DNA of 64,000 nucleotides from Hermatobates lingyangjiaoensis (GCA_026182355.1 JAPFBL010000166.1:1550001-1614000); one strand, 5' to 3'. Shown: positions 1 through 37,704, numbered from the stretch's first letter. Notes: a model not told the origin generated them from the sequence alone. Program-made: numbers and translations.

Positions 1-1275
1 ATAATTGTTACCTTTTTCACATTTTATCAAAAGCTTCCTATTAAAAATGTACTTTTTAACATTTTAACTATATTTCTCTTTATGCATCTTTCCTCTGCAA
101 AATTTCTTGTATTCACAACATTTTAATAGCCTTAATGAATTAATGTGATATGTACTTTGATATACTGTTGAATTTGCATGTTTCCTCTATACTTGCATTG
201 AATGAATGTCATACTCACAAAAAAGGACATTATCATTGTGTGATTGTATATATTTTTTCGTGTATTATTGAATTAAACTGATCGAATATATCGGAAATTA
301 TATTAATTGTCTTACTAGTCTTTTTTTATATTTGAGAGCTTTTTATTATTTGTTTAGGAAATATTCCTCAATAGTTTAGTTTTACATTTTTTATCTGTTT
401 TGATAAATTTGAATTTTTTAAACACCTACGATTGTGACATTCTAAATTTAGTACCAATATTTAACGAGGAAAATAAAAAGTAAAGCATTTTATTTTAGGG
501 CTTACTTTAAAAGACTGAGTTTTTATTTATTCGTAACTCTGCTTTTAGTAAATCGCATTTACTAGAAACAACTGAGGATGACCTTCATTAAGTTTAACTC
601 TATACTCCTATGTTTTATTTATTAGTCATTTAACATAGCAGTTATGTTTAACATAAACTACTTCAAATCTGCATCAGCTACAATCTCCATTTGTGATATT
701 TAAAATAATCTCTTTGATATTTAATATTTTTTATGTTTAAGCTAATACATTTTAAAAATATTTTATAATAATAAAATTTAATTTTATTATATGAAATTTC
801 TTTTAATCTGTGAGCTGATGATTAGGAAAGTCTATAGCAATACATGTAGATTTATATTTTAAATTTCCCAAAAGTATTTTCACTGTTTTATAGAAAATTG
901 TAATTTTTTTATGTTTTATATAAATCTGTATGCGTGTTTATTAAGATATATATTTATTTAATTAGTGAAAAATGATCCGATATTTGATAAATAAAAGTTT
1001 AGAAAAAACAAATAAAGTATTTGTCCGATGGTGGATCGTTTTTCATTGTTTGTTTCTCAAGTTTATTTCTGAGATATATATGAGAGTTGTGAAAATGATC
1101 CGGAAGGTCAGCAATATATTTCAGAGTTAGTAAAGTAACACAAATAAAAGGAAAAAACATACACTTATAGACTCTAATTTTCGTTTTAACCGTTTTGAGA
1201 AGTACAAGGGGAGGGAGGCCAAAAGCAAGATGTTGGGACGGTTGGAAAACCGGTTTTTCAAACCGTATATATATA
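1..1275. other. AT-rich DNA with no recognised gene
   Basis: I see no coding exon, RNA gene or clear transposon here. The stretch is strongly AT-rich with short A and T runs. The only longer reading frames are short and overlap low-complexity DNA or the palindrome that follows. Confidence 0.6.
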
Positions 1276-1507
1276 GTTCACAAACGAAAGAGAAAAACAC
1301 ACACACAAAAAAAAGACTCACAACTATATTTCGACATTCGTCGTCATCGGGCAGAAGTAGTCCCTTTGAGTAGCTGAAGCAACAGCTGAAGTTGGCTTCA
1401 GCTACTCAAAGGGACTAATTCTGCCCGATGACGACGAATGTCGAAATATCGTAGGTGAGTTTTATTTTGTGTGTGTTTTTATCTGTTCTTCTCTTTCCTT
1501 TGTGAAC
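1276..1507. repeat. Palindromic repeat 1 with hammerhead-like motif
   Basis: Two arms of about 110 bp are inverted around a centre near 1390. The left arm starts with GTTCACAAA and the right arm ends with TTTGTGAAC. The arms differ at several positions and by small indels, so this is an aged repeat. Each arm holds GATGA-C-GAC-GAAT-GTC-GAAA (plus strand 1427-1446, mirror near 1326-1347). Just past the right arm, at 1513-1524, lies a small hairpin GTCC-TGTT-GGAC, and then a TA microsatellite. Confidence 0.8.
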
Positions 1508-2392
1508 TAGTAGTCCTGTTGGACCGTTTAATGTATATATAATATATATATATAGATTTAACTGTCAGAATGTAGCACAAGCAGAAAACGAAAAAGAATT
1601 AAAGAAGAATATACAACATCACCTTGTGAATCTTCTATCCATTCAGTAGGTTTTAGAAATTCTTCCGTCTTCGTTGTATGTTTTTAATAAGCTAAGTGTT
1701 CTAGTTAGAGTATTTATACCTATCTATCGACTTAGCATTCTATTGTCTATCAGTACCATATTGTACTTGCTATTATAATTATTATGCATAATTATAATTT
1801 AATTTAAACACCTTAAAATCAATTTCAACTTTGTCATAATTTAATATAATGTGGACACGAACCTGACAGAATAGAAAAATTGATATATTTAATGTATAAA
1901 GGACAGAGACTGACAATAACAGAAGTTTTAGCAGTTTTGAGTATAAAACAATACAAAACATCATTATAAACGAAAAACTAACCACCCGACCAATGAGTTA
2001 TTTAAACCACTAACATACAAACGACGTTTGTGTGTGAACTATAAACATGGAAGTAATTCCTTTAACAGGTATAGTAGACATTAACTTACAAGGTAAGATT
2101 GTGCTCGTATACTCATTTATTTTATACTCACTTCTTTAATTTATATTCATATTCATACTCATAATATTTAATAGTCGTAATAATATTATGTTCAATTTAC
2201 GGAGAAAAAAAACTAGCTTTTCAATAAGTCTACGATCAGAAACAAGTCTTTGAGTTCTCTTATCTAAATCACTTTGCGCACACCACTAAGAGGATTGAAT
2301 TGTTAAAAGTGCGATTATTTTTCGTTTTCCTTTTGTGTTACTGTCTGTCTATCTATCGTATTTGTCATTTGTACTTTTTTATATATTTATAT

Positions 2393-2552
2393 TATTAAAA
2401 AGCACTGCGGCTTCTGCATTGATGATTTTCTTGGAGAGATACACATTTTGTCTTATTATCGGTAACTCGAAAATTAATCTATCTAAGGACATAGTTAAAA
2501 GAGTATCTATCTGAGAAAATCATCAATGCAGAAGTCGCAGTGCTTTTTAATA
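2393..2552. repeat. Palindromic repeat 2
   Basis: Arms of about 38 bp at 2393-2432 and 2514-2552 are nearly perfect inverted copies (AAAAAGCACTGCGGC against GTCGCAGTGCTTTTT). They enclose an 80-bp unrelated loop. No coding content is seen. Confidence 0.75.
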
Positions 2553-2754
2553 ATAGTTGTTTTAAAAAAGACTTGCTGCCAGTAGTTTACCCCTATATAT
2601 ATATGTTCAAACCAAAATAAGAAATAAGAAAAAAGACGAAGATCTTTCAACCGTGGCAAACTGTCTTAGTCTTTTTTCTCATTTTTTATTGTAGTTTGAA
2701 AATTTTATGTTTTTTCAGTTGTTTATTGTGAAATCTTAATATATATATATACTT

Positions 2755-2915
2755 AAAATGAACTGTGGCAAATAGACTGAAACATAACAAAGACTCACTT
2801 TTCAATATTTCGACCGTATTGGCGGTCGAAATATTGAAAAGAGAGTCTTTGTTATGTTTCAGTCTATGTGTCACAGTTTATTTTAAGTGTTATCTGTCCT
2901 GCCGGACCGTTTTTT
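2755..2915. repeat. Palindromic repeat 3 with terminal hairpin
   Basis: Arms of about 62 bp (2755-2816 and 2824-2887) meet almost head to head. The centre is GACCG-TATTGG-CGGTC followed by GAAATATTGA, so the junction falls inside the short stem that precedes GAAA in the other palindromes. Outside the right arm, 2896-2907 is GTCC-TGCC-GGAC, followed by CGTTTTTTCG and a TA run. That block is duplicated at 2971-3003. Confidence 0.75.
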
Positions 2916-3000
2916 CGTTTATCATGGTATATATATATATATATATATTAATTAATTATGTATTAAATTAATCCTGCCGGACCGTTTTTTCGTTTATCAT

Positions 3001-3052
<52 letters not shown>
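2897..3052. repeat. Duplicated end block and TA microsatellites
   Basis: The block CCTGCCGGACCG to ATCATGG occurs at 2898-2932 and again at 2972-3002, about 74 bp apart. Each copy is followed by a TA microsatellite (about 2933-2949 and 3003-3051). This looks like a local duplication through TA slippage or recombination. Confidence 0.8.
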
Positions 3053-3053
<1 letters not shown>

Positions 3054-3074
3054 TGATAAAAGTATCGACCACGG

Positions 3075-3325
3075 AATAGAAACAAAACTAAAGTTCATCG
3101 GGACTCGGTCAGTTCTTCAGGTTCAAATTAAACTCTATTGCCAACGTTTCGGTCTTTATTCAAAACCTTTTTCATAGGCCTACAAAAACAGAGGAAGTAT
3201 AAGAAATAATACAATCATTAAAAAATCAAACATTCATAAAAGTGGAATTAGTTACAATTAAGAAATTACAACAGAAATTTTGACTATAGGTTAGTGAGAA
3301 AACTTACAGAAGTATAAATTGTTAC
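3075..3325 (-). mobile_element. Penelope-like element 3' region, copy 1
   Basis: The same roughly 235-bp sequence occurs at 60125-60360, where it sits directly downstream (on the minus strand) of a recognisable Penelope endonuclease remnant. A shorter copy is at 57540-57640. On the minus strand it contains GACCGAAACGTTGGCAATG, a motif typical of Penelope-like long terminal repeats. No open reading frame is left in this copy. Assignment is by homology within the window. Confidence 0.6.
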
Positions 3326-3420
3326 GGTTGAAAGATCTTAGTCTTGTTTTCCCATTTTCTTATTGTGGTTTGATCATTAATTGTTATTTCACGTGTTTAT
3401 GTGAAATCTTTATATATGTA
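3325..3420 (+). repeat. Dispersed repeat, GAAAGATCTTAGTC family
   Basis: This unit runs from GTTGAAAGATCTTAG through a cytosine- and thymine-rich part to CACGTGTTTATGTGAAATC, and then a TA run. Related copies are at 2635-2750, 6545-6715 (palindromic), 9424-9465, 28455-28485, 39395-39460 and 39765-39800. It is a multi-copy non-coding repeat, probably the tail of one of the palindromic families. Confidence 0.65.
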
Positions 3421-3984
3421 TATACTTCCCAGTACGTTGTCATAATTTCACAATGAACATGCGAATTAAAAATGACCAGGGTCTCTCTCATGGATGTTTA
3501 CACAATTCATTATGTATATTTCAAAAATAACTATAAATCAATTGTATAGTTTTATGATTTTGCGTTTTGTATTTACATAAAATATGTTTACAAACTGCAG
3601 AGGGTTACTTTTTTTTATATTTGTTCTAACATATAATGAATTTGAAGTTAATTAGTTTTCATTATATAATTTTGTGAATATATATAATTTATAATTTAAT
3701 AGAATCTTAAAATGTTACAAGTTTGTTAAAATATTAAAAAAAATAAATGAACTTTTATATTACTCGAGAACATATAGAGACAATGAATACCTATTGAAGG
3801 GCTACATTTTGTTAAACTGTGTTCAACGAATTAACCATATTGAAGGTTCTATTTACAATTTATAATTATTTAATGCCTACATATAACTATTAAGTAACTG
3901 TTATTACTTTCAAAATTATGAGGCAAGGGATATATGTATAAAAAATGGTATTCCCCTATAAATAAGTAATTTCTCTTCACCCTA

Positions 3985-4012
3985 CCGTTCGGAACATTTT
4001 TCCATCATCAGA
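3985..4012 (-). ncRNA. Hammerhead-like core motif
   Basis: Read on the minus strand this is CTGATGA-T-GGAA-AAATG-TTCC-GAAC. The CTGATGA box is perfect and the four-base stem is fully paired. The motif matches the hammerhead catalytic core except for one unpaired base before the stem. The flanking helices needed for cleavage are not obvious, so activity is unproven. Confidence 0.35.
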
Positions 4013-4204
4013 ACAAACTGACTCAATTTACTTGTCCAACATGAACACGTTCTACGTTGGCTGAGTGAAAAAAGGATTTTATGAAGTCAAAATGATTTAT
4101 TTTTATTGAAATGTCAATAACCTCTATGGTACTAACAATAACATTAACATATTATTTTGTAAATAATTAATTGTGCAATCCGTAATTGTGTGGTATTTAC
4201 TCAT

Positions 4205-4622
4205 TCTGAGGTAAAATGGATAAACAAACAAAAGTCTCCACACAAATGAAGTTTTATTCAAGAACAACAACAATGCGTTTCGAACACTTTGTGTTCATCA
4301 TGAGGAAGACACACAATACAAATTATATCTAATCAGTTAGAAAATTAGAGTGAAGTAATAAAATTCAATTAAGAGAATTAATGATATCCCCAAAGTTTTC
4401 CTACTAGTTGTTTTCACTGGACCAACCCTTCAGCACCACATCATTTGGGTGTGTCATTCTCTTAATTGAATTTTATTAGTTCACTCTAATTTTATAACTG
4501 ATTAGGTATAATTTGTATTGTAGCGTCTTCGTGATGATGAACACAAAGTGTTCGTAATGCGTTGTTGTTGAATAAAACTTCATTTGTGTGGAGACTTTTG
4601 TTTGTTTATCCATTTTACCTCA
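4205..4622. repeat. Palindromic repeat 4 with hammerhead-like motif
   Basis: Arms of about 170-180 bp (4205-4385 and 4455-4622) are inverted copies with many mismatches, so this is an old insertion. Both arms carry GAACAC-AAA-GTGTTC followed by GAAA (minus strand, 4279-4305) or GTAA (plus strand, 4529-4556). The outer ends run into AGTCTCCACACAAATG and CATTTGTGTGGAGACT. The same end is found beside the motif copies near 14820, 17435 and 47860. Confidence 0.8.
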
Positions 4623-4758
4623 GAATATTCTTTGTTTAATATGGTAACGTGTATGAAATGAATGTGCTTTTTTATTACAAAAATCCATCGATATTTATTT
4701 GTTTATTGAAATAATTATTAATTGCAACTACATGAATTTAAATGGAAACGAACTAAAG

Positions 4759-5331
4759 CAGGGGTCTCAAACACATTTCGGTTCAAGGGACATTTACAAT
4801 CCAATTTTTGACAAGATCACATCATTAAGAAAATCAAATATGCTACAATTGATGATAACGTTATATCATGTCCTTTATTTACTACAGTAATTTAATTCTA
4901 TATTACATTTTTTTTTAGCAATTCTGAAATTATCTTGAAACAAACTGCTTTACCGCGTCAAATCATATTTACAATAAAATTGCAGTTATATACTAGCATG
5001 TTCCTGCCTAATCAGTGAGTCTATTGGAGCACAAAACTTGCAAACGGCCAAAAAAAAAACTAGGTGTAAAAAAAACAATATTTTGACACCTAGTAAAAAT
5101 AATCATTTGATCTCACACTATACTTAAACTTTTAAAATGAAAGTTGAGTTCTTTGAACGGACAAGTAAGATTTTGCGTTGTAAATATGTGAAAATTATAT
5201 TTACCTTCTTCTAGGTCAAAATGTTCGTAATTAGTAAACAGACCACGGTATAATCGTTCATTTTTGCTTTTTTTTTTACTTATTAGGTTTCTGTCGGGCA
5301 TAAAGTAGTGGCCTTTTGTTTGACACCCCTA
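4759..5331. mobile_element. hAT-like non-autonomous element (possible)
   Basis: The left end reads CAGGGGTCTCAAACAC. The right end, reversed, reads TAGGGGTGTCAAACAA, an imperfect terminal inverted repeat of the kind seen in hAT transposons. I cannot confirm an 8-bp target duplication. The interior is AT-rich with no recognisable transposase. Confidence 0.45.
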
Positions 5332-6385
5332 AGATATGCGTAACATTTAAATATTTGTAAAGTGTTTTGTCTGAATCACCCTGAAGTGCGTTGAAATTTT
5401 GGACCATATTTCTCTGAATGAATTGAGACTATCATTACTCTTTAGTACAGGCGAGTGTGAATTTTACAATTTATTTAATCCACATGATTTTATTTTGGCA
5501 TTTTATTTCATTCCAAGAGTTACTAGTTATTCCTTAAAGAAAGTTTTACTGTTGTATGTATTTTACATAGATCAAATATGTAAAAATAATAATAGTTTTC
5601 CTTTTTAATTAATAATAGAAATTTTTTCATATTTAACGTATAGATAATTCTAAGATTGTTAACTGTTTTGTAGTTGTTCGTTCGACTCTGGTTTTAAGAA
5701 ACTTTAAATAATTTTGTAGTTACAATTGTTCATTCCATGGTTTACATCTTTCTGCTGTCTATGTAACACATTTCTAATTTTTTTGTCCAGATAGGCACAT
5801 TAAATTTTTATATTCAAAAAACTTGAAATGTTATATTTTCTTTTTGAACATTTTTAAACTAAAAAATGTTATGAAATAGATATTAAATATTATATTTTCT
5901 TTAAATTATGAATAAATATGATGTATATGAATATACATGTTTTCAATATGTTTAACCTTATGTTGTATATTTATTAATTTTATTTTAATCTACTTGATCT
6001 AAACTACAATGTAATCCTGCTAAGATACTTCAGGACGTTTATAAAAATCACCCCACCCATCATTTTCACGCCTTGTGTTGAGTTTTTCTGTGTCAGCTAA
6101 AGTTACTGTTCCCAAGAGAAAAAAACCGGGCTGATTTTAGATCAGAAAGTCTATTTTTTAACGTTTTTTTATTTTTTTCAGTAATTTTTAGTTTTTTCTA
6201 ATGTTTATTTGATGAGGACTCTTGTATGAGTATCTGATATCAATCAGGCAAGGGGCAGCTGTTTTTTCTGTTTATGGATGGTATGAACTAAATTTTTCTA
6301 TCCCAAGGTGAAAGCTTGGATCTACTCGTATATAAGTTTTAAACACTAATTGTTCAGTATATATAAATATATATATACATATATA
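5332..6385. other. Intergenic DNA with no recognised feature
   Basis: AT-rich sequence. I see no exon, RNA gene, terminal repeat or palindrome. Short frames here have no recognisable protein similarity. Confidence 0.5.
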
Positions 6386-6535
6386 AAACAGTTCCAAATT
6401 GAAGGTTTTATTGAAGCACAGAAAGTAAAGAAACACACTTACAGACTCAAGTAAGTGTGTTTCTTCACCTTCTTTACTTTCTGTGCTACCTATCTTTAAT
6501 TTTGAACTGTTATTGTGTCCTGTTTGGATCGTCTT
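6386..6535. repeat. Palindromic repeat 5 with terminal hairpin
   Basis: Arms of about 55-60 bp (6386-6441 and 6449-6510) include CACAGAAAGTAAAGAAAC and its reverse complement, inverted around 6445. Right of the palindrome, 6517-6529 forms the hairpin GTCC-TGTTT-GGAT, then CGTCTTTCCG and a TA-rich run. Palindromes 1, 3 and 7 share this layout. Confidence 0.75.
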
Positions 6536-6544
6536 TCCGATTAT

Positions 6545-6715
6545 TAAGTGAATATACAAGTATATATATATAAAGATTTCACATAAACACGTGAAATAAC
6601 AATCAATGATCAAACCACAATAAGAAAATGGGAAAACAAGACTAAGAAATTGTTGTCTATTATCTTAGTCTTGTTTTCCCATTTTCTTATTGTGGTTTGA
6701 TCATTAAGTGTATAT
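6545..6715. repeat. Palindromic repeat 6
   Basis: Arms of about 50 bp (6602-6651 and 6659-6707) are almost perfect inverted copies of the GAAAGATCTTAGTC-family tail, containing CTTAGTCTTGTTTTCCCATT. The left outer part (6572-6605) is the CACGTGAAATAAC segment found in single copy at 3385-3420. Confidence 0.75.
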
Positions 6716-6723
6716 ATATATAT

Positions 6724-7338
6724 CAGTTCACAAACGAAGAAAAGCAACACACAGAGAAAGAGACACACTTACAAACTCAAATTTTCGGATGATCCGTCTT
6801 CAGGAGAAAAGAGAGAAAGGGCGACCAAGCACGCCGGAAACACAACGGCAGGAAACCGTCCCGGCAACCGACCGTGCTGCCACGCGCGCCCGGTTCAGGA
6901 AGTAAAGAAGTAGAGACGATCAGAAGAAAATTAATATTAAAATTAAAATTAAGAATTAAGAAAAGCAGTTCTGGTTGATTGAAGGCAAAATAAACAGCAG
7001 GAAGATAAATGAAGTATAAAAAGGAATACCGTGAAAAATACCTAAAAGCATGAAAAAGGAAGATAACAGAGTTGGTAAGGCGATGAGAAACAAATGAAAA
7101 TACAAGGATAAGAACAATTAAAAATAAAAGTAATAATATAAAATAAATAAATAATTAAAGCAATTTAAAAAATAGGAATAAAAATAAATAAAATAAAATA
7201 AATTAGATAAAATAAAAATAATAAATAATTGTTAAATAAAAAAAAAAAATATATATATAAATAAATAAAATAAAAATAATAATAATAAAAATAAATATTT
7301 ATTTATAATTTATAATTATTTATATTTATTTTTATTTA

Positions 7339-7383
<45 letters not shown>

Positions 7384-7934
7384 TTTATTTTTATTTATAT
7401 ATATATATTTTTTTTTATTATTTAACATTTATTTATTATTTTTATTTTATCTAATTTATTTTATTTTATTTATTTTTATTCCTATTTTTTAAATTGCTTT
7501 AATTATTTATTTATTTTATATTATTACTTTTATTTTTAATTGTTCTTATCCTTGTATTTTCATTTGTTTCTCATCGCCTTACCAACTCTGTTATCTTCCT
7601 TTTTCATGCTTTTAGGTATTTTTTCACGGTATTCCTTTTTATACTTCATTTATCTTCCTGCTGTTTATTTTGCCTTCAATCAACCAGAACTGCTTTTCTT
7701 AATTCTTAATTTTAATTTTAATATTAATTTTCTTCTGATCGTCTCTACTTCTTTACTTCCTGAACCGGGCGCGCGTGGCAGCACGGTCGGTTGCCGGGAC
7801 GGTTTCCTGCCGTTGTGTTTCCGGCGTGCTTGGTCGCCCTTTCTCTCTTTTCTCCTGAAGACGGATCATCCGAAAATTTGAGTTTGTAAGTGTGTCTCTT
7901 TCTCTGTGTGTTGCTTTTCTTCGTTTGTGAACTG
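6724..7934. repeat. Giant near-perfect palindrome, about 1.2 kb
   Basis: The left arm 6724 to about 7265 and the right arm about 7393-7934 are inverted copies. Spot comparison along the arms found essentially one length difference, a run of five against six A near 7035 and 7625, so identity is very high. The arms diverge only in a TTA/TAA-rich centre of about 130 bp. A GC-rich block lies at 6810-6900, with its mirror at 7758-7850. Each arm carries CTGAAGA-C-GGA-TCA-TCC-GAAA (plus strand 7855-7875). After the right arm come the hairpin GTCC-AGTTT-GGAT (7941-7953) and a TA run. A frame reads through the right arm but has no known domain. It may be a real young insertion or an assembly fold-back. 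Confidence 0.85.
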
Positions 7935-8154
7935 ATTTGCGTCCAGTTTGGATCGTTTTTTCGAATTTTAAGTGGATATATATATATATATATATTATTT
8001 TAGAGAAATATATATAAATAGATAGAAATAGATATAGAGAAATTATTTATGTATCAATTTCTCTGTATCAATTTCCCTTATTTTTTCAATTTTTTCTTTT
8101 TTTATATATTTATTGTTTTCATATTCCATTATTTTATTTTATAAATTATAAATT

Positions 8155-8370
8155 AATTATAAATTGATTCCTGTCTACCTTATTTTCTGTGAACGGGCGC
8201 GCATGCGGCAACACTGTTGGTCTCCAACCGTCTCTGATCCAGTGCGCTTGGTTTCCCTCTCTTATCTCTCCTGAAGACGGTTCAAACCGAAAATTAGAGA
8301 CTGTAAGTGTGTTCTTCTGATTTCTCTATGTTTCTTTGTTTATATTGAAACTATATATATATATATATAT
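8155..8370 (+). mobile_element. Penelope-like terminal unit, forward copy
   Basis: This unit runs from a tract resembling TTGATTCCTGTCTACC, through CGGGCGCGCATGCGGCAAC, to CTGAAGACGGTTCAAACCG, GAAAATTAGAGACTG and GTAAGTGTG, then a TA microsatellite at 8351-8370. The same unit occurs at 38885-39065 (plus) and 37705-37870 (minus), where it flanks a Penelope GIY-YIG endonuclease remnant. The stem and GAAA motif is at 8271-8292. Confidence 0.6.
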
Positions 8371-8384
8371 AGTTAAATAACGCC

Positions 8385-8530
8385 CCATATTTGGCTTGTA
8401 CTCCAGAGTCAAACTTTCTTCACGAAAAAGTCCGTGACTTTTTCAGTAAAACAAAATTTTTTCGACAAAGAAACATTTTATTTGTCTACATAGTCACCTT
8501 TTAGCTTGATACTGAAGTAACTGTGCTAGA
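8385..8530 (-). pseudogene. Possible mariner-like transposase 3' remnant
   Basis: On the minus strand, 8514-8491 reads Lys-Leu-Lys-Gly-Asp-Tyr-Val-Asp followed by Lys and a stop. The Gly-Asp-Tyr-Val ending is typical of mariner-family transposases. The upstream frame is broken and I found no clear terminal repeat. The call rests on this short C-terminal motif only. Confidence 0.3.
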
Positions 8531-8606
8531 AATTCAAAAAGTCACTGACTTATCAATCCACCCTTGTATGATTCTCTTAAAATTTACCTTAAAGAAAAAC
8601 AGCTTC

Positions 8607-9217
8607 TTGTGCATGGTGAAATTCCGATCCCCATTTAGAACAAACTTATGTTTTATAGACCAACATCCATTTCTCAGGTATTTTTAAGGTTCAAAAAAAT
8701 TATCAGTCGCCAGTCAATGACCTTCCAGTTCATTCAAATGAGCATATGAGTTACATTTTCCAAAATAAAAATTAAAAGGAATAAATCACTACTTCAGAGT
8801 ATTCATTTTTTTATATATATAATATTTATCCATAAACTTCAGCTGTAAAATATAATAAAGATATAAAAACTTAATTCTTATGGTCGTAGTGGCATAGAAC
8901 AACTGGTGATGAAGACATCTTTAACAAAGGACATAAAAAAAAGGACATAAAACATCCAAAACATATTAAAGTGATACAAAGTTCACTTTATGGTGAACAC
9001 AGCAGAAGGGACGAATGGTAAGATATTCTTGTTCGGAATATTAACGACTCTAAAATCAACAAAAATGACCTACTTATCACATTTTAAAAACCAAATCAAA
9101 TGTGTAAAGCATAAAATGATCTCGGATCTACAAAAGTATCATGCTGTCGTAAAAATCGTCGACCACAATGTAGTTTGGAAATATCTGATTTCGTTTAAGG
9201 ATTTAGTCGAAATCCTT
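8607..9217 (+). repeat. Left arm of a long inverted repeat around FAM91A1 exons 1-3
   Basis: About 610 bp repeated in reverse at 11516-12117 with high identity. The clearest difference is an extra 13-bp or so duplication in this arm near 8938-8955 (AAGGACATAAAA repeated). Both arms keep the same frame of about 68 codons starting Met-Val-Asn-Thr-Ala-Glu-Gly (8990 here), but I do not recognise the product. The element is otherwise unidentified. Confidence 0.8.
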
Positions 9218-9465
9218 ATTCTTTAGTCGATTTATCGAAATACAGAGATAAAAATTTTAGGGCATGTAAAAACTTATTCTCTCCCATTTTTTATTCATTT
9301 ACTCCTTTATATACTCCTTTGTAGTCCATTTCCGTTGGTGATACACTTAATTTTTTTGAAAACATTTACCAATAAACAAACCATTTAAAATTCTGTAACA
9401 GCAATGATAGAACAGATATATATATATAAAGATTTCACATAAACACGTGAAATAACAATCAATGA

Positions 9466-9560
9466 TTGATATAGCGTAAGAACTTGTTTGTTGATTTTTC
9501 CTACCTTTTCATTAGTAGGGGTTGAGAATTGCTCGTTCACCAAGCAATATATAATTGCTT
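9466..9560 (+). repeat. Dispersed repeat shared with 55808-55890
   Basis: The sequence TAGCGTAAGAACTTGTTTG, a pyrimidine tract and GAGAATTGCTCGTT occur here and at 55808-55890, with a few differences. The copy at 55.8 kb lies inside a larger repeat cluster, so this is probably a fragment of the same element. Confidence 0.6.
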
Positions 9561-10580
9561 GTAGTACTATATATTGTACTACATTAAACTTTGTACTACA
9601 GATAAATTTTTATCTCTGTCCAGGATTTCCATAAAATATTTCCATAGAGTTGGTAATATATTTCATGTTATATGCAAAACATTTAGTGGTTCGATTTATA
9701 ACTAAGTGGAAAAATTAATATTGTTCAATTATATGAATTATGTAAATCTGTTTATTTTTCTAACCCTAATGAGACGAAATGACAAGAAAGTATTTTTTAC
9801 TATGTTTATAAGGGTCATTCCAATTTGAAATTTCATTATGTTTTATTATGTGCTCAAGAATTGTTGAATTTAAATTATAAACGTACTGGTCCACTTGGAT
9901 GAAATAAGTGATAAACTTCTTTTCTTTACATCTTGGTGAACTTTGTACCTTGAACATAAAGCTATGGTTATGGGATATGAAATACATACAATAATCAATT
10001 ACAACTGCTAATTGAACTTGAGTAGAAAAACTTTGTTAGATGCATAGTTTTAAATCTTACTCTAAATGTTAGATTATTTTTATTAAATAGGTTGATATAT
10101 TTTACATACAAGCCAGGCTTTTAGATTTATTAATATTACCTTATTACGTACGTAATAAATACATAGTTTTTTGAAAATAAAGTGTAATGAAAGTATGTTA
10201 AACAATATAGGTTTGCCCTAAGTCGTTTCTCTGTTTGGTAATTTTGGTTTCAGGTGATAGTTTTTTAAACTTTTCCTCTTTATTTACAAACATTAATAAA
10301 TTAACTAATAGCAAGATATTTTAAGGAGTAGTCTCCACCTAACATTACCATAAGTAAACTTTGTGTCAGAGGTGGCTAACATGAGTGGAAGTTGTCAGAT
10401 ACAGTCTTGTTATGTTATCAGTAGGTTATTAATGTATATTAAGATTAGTTCTTGTTTTCTTTATGCCACGCAGTATTTTATAAAAATGTGTTTGTTTTGT
10501 AGGATGAAAGTTCCTTAGGATGTGTAAAATAGCATTTCTTAATATTAATTGTGTTAATTTTTTTTATTTCTTTAAATCAG
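9560..10580. promoter_or_regulatory. Upstream region of FAM91A1
   Basis: About 1 kb upstream of the first coding exon. No TATA box or initiator stands out in this AT-rich sequence. A polypyrimidine tract ending TTTAAATCAG at 10580 looks like a 3' splice site, so the start codon may lie in the second exon, with a 5' untranslated exon further upstream that I cannot place. Confidence 0.35.
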
Positions 10581-10605
10581 ATTCGTTTAAACAGGAAATA
10601 CCATT

Positions 10606-36804
<26,199 letters not shown>

Positions 36805-37381
36805 TTTACTTTCTTTTATAGTGATATAATAACTTACTTAACAGTCCCTTCATTCTGGTTTACACATAACATTATCTAATTCATCAAAACACATTCTTAT
36901 ATTGGCAATACAATTATTTCATAAAAAAAATCCTCTTTATGTATATTGTTTTCATTTCTAAAAGGAACAGATTTTTCCTTCCTGTAGATAGTGAGATTTT
37001 TATTAATAGTTGCTATTCGTTTTATAGTCTGCTATTAATAAGTTTGTATGTTAGTTTATGTAAATAAGTATATTTATATTAATATTATATTATAACTTAT
37101 TATTAAATTATTTGTTGTTCACTATTTTGGGTAACATATTTGTTGGTTTTTGTCTGTTAATTAACAATAATTGAGATTATAAAGTCCATATAACAAGTAC
37201 TTACAAAGGCAGCAAAACTGATGACCTAAATTGTTATTTTCTAACATTGATGGTAATTTGTTGTTAAACCTTGAGAAAGAAATATGAGTAGCTCTATTCA
37301 ATGTAAATGAATAATTTTTGTGATTAATTAACGTGTAAATATGTTTGTTGTTGCATGTAAAATTCGTATAGAGACAAATGG

Positions 37382-37387
37382 AATAAA
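37382..37387 (+). terminator. Candidate polyadenylation signal for FAM91A1
   Basis: AATAAA 578 bases after the stop codon. An ATTAAA variant lies nearer, around 37102. In DNA this AT-rich such hexamers arise often by chance. Confidence 0.25.
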
Positions 37388-37704
37388 TCTAACTGAAACA
37401 TTTAAAAATGTTTAAAAACAATAACACTGTTTATTTTTAAAAAAGTTTAAAATCAGTATTCATTGAAATTTTAATATCTATTGTTCTACACTGCTAGTTC
37501 TGCATCAGATAAAAACGATTATTTTAATATTGGTAAATTTTTCTAAGAGTGGTAAATTAATAGGGCTAAGGGTAACAAGAAATCGTTGGTTTTTAAGAAT
37601 AGATCTATTAACAGCGTACACTAGTAAGCCGGCTAGTGTGTCGAAAGTTTGTGTAATTATATGTTTATAAAGGTCAATATAAATAAAGAAACATAGATTA
37701 ATTA

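Noticed and set aside
7540..7881. 113-codon frame in the right arm of the giant palindrome
   Set aside because: It runs through AT-rich repeat DNA and the arm of an inverted repeat, has no recognisable domain, and contains low-complexity hydrophobic text.
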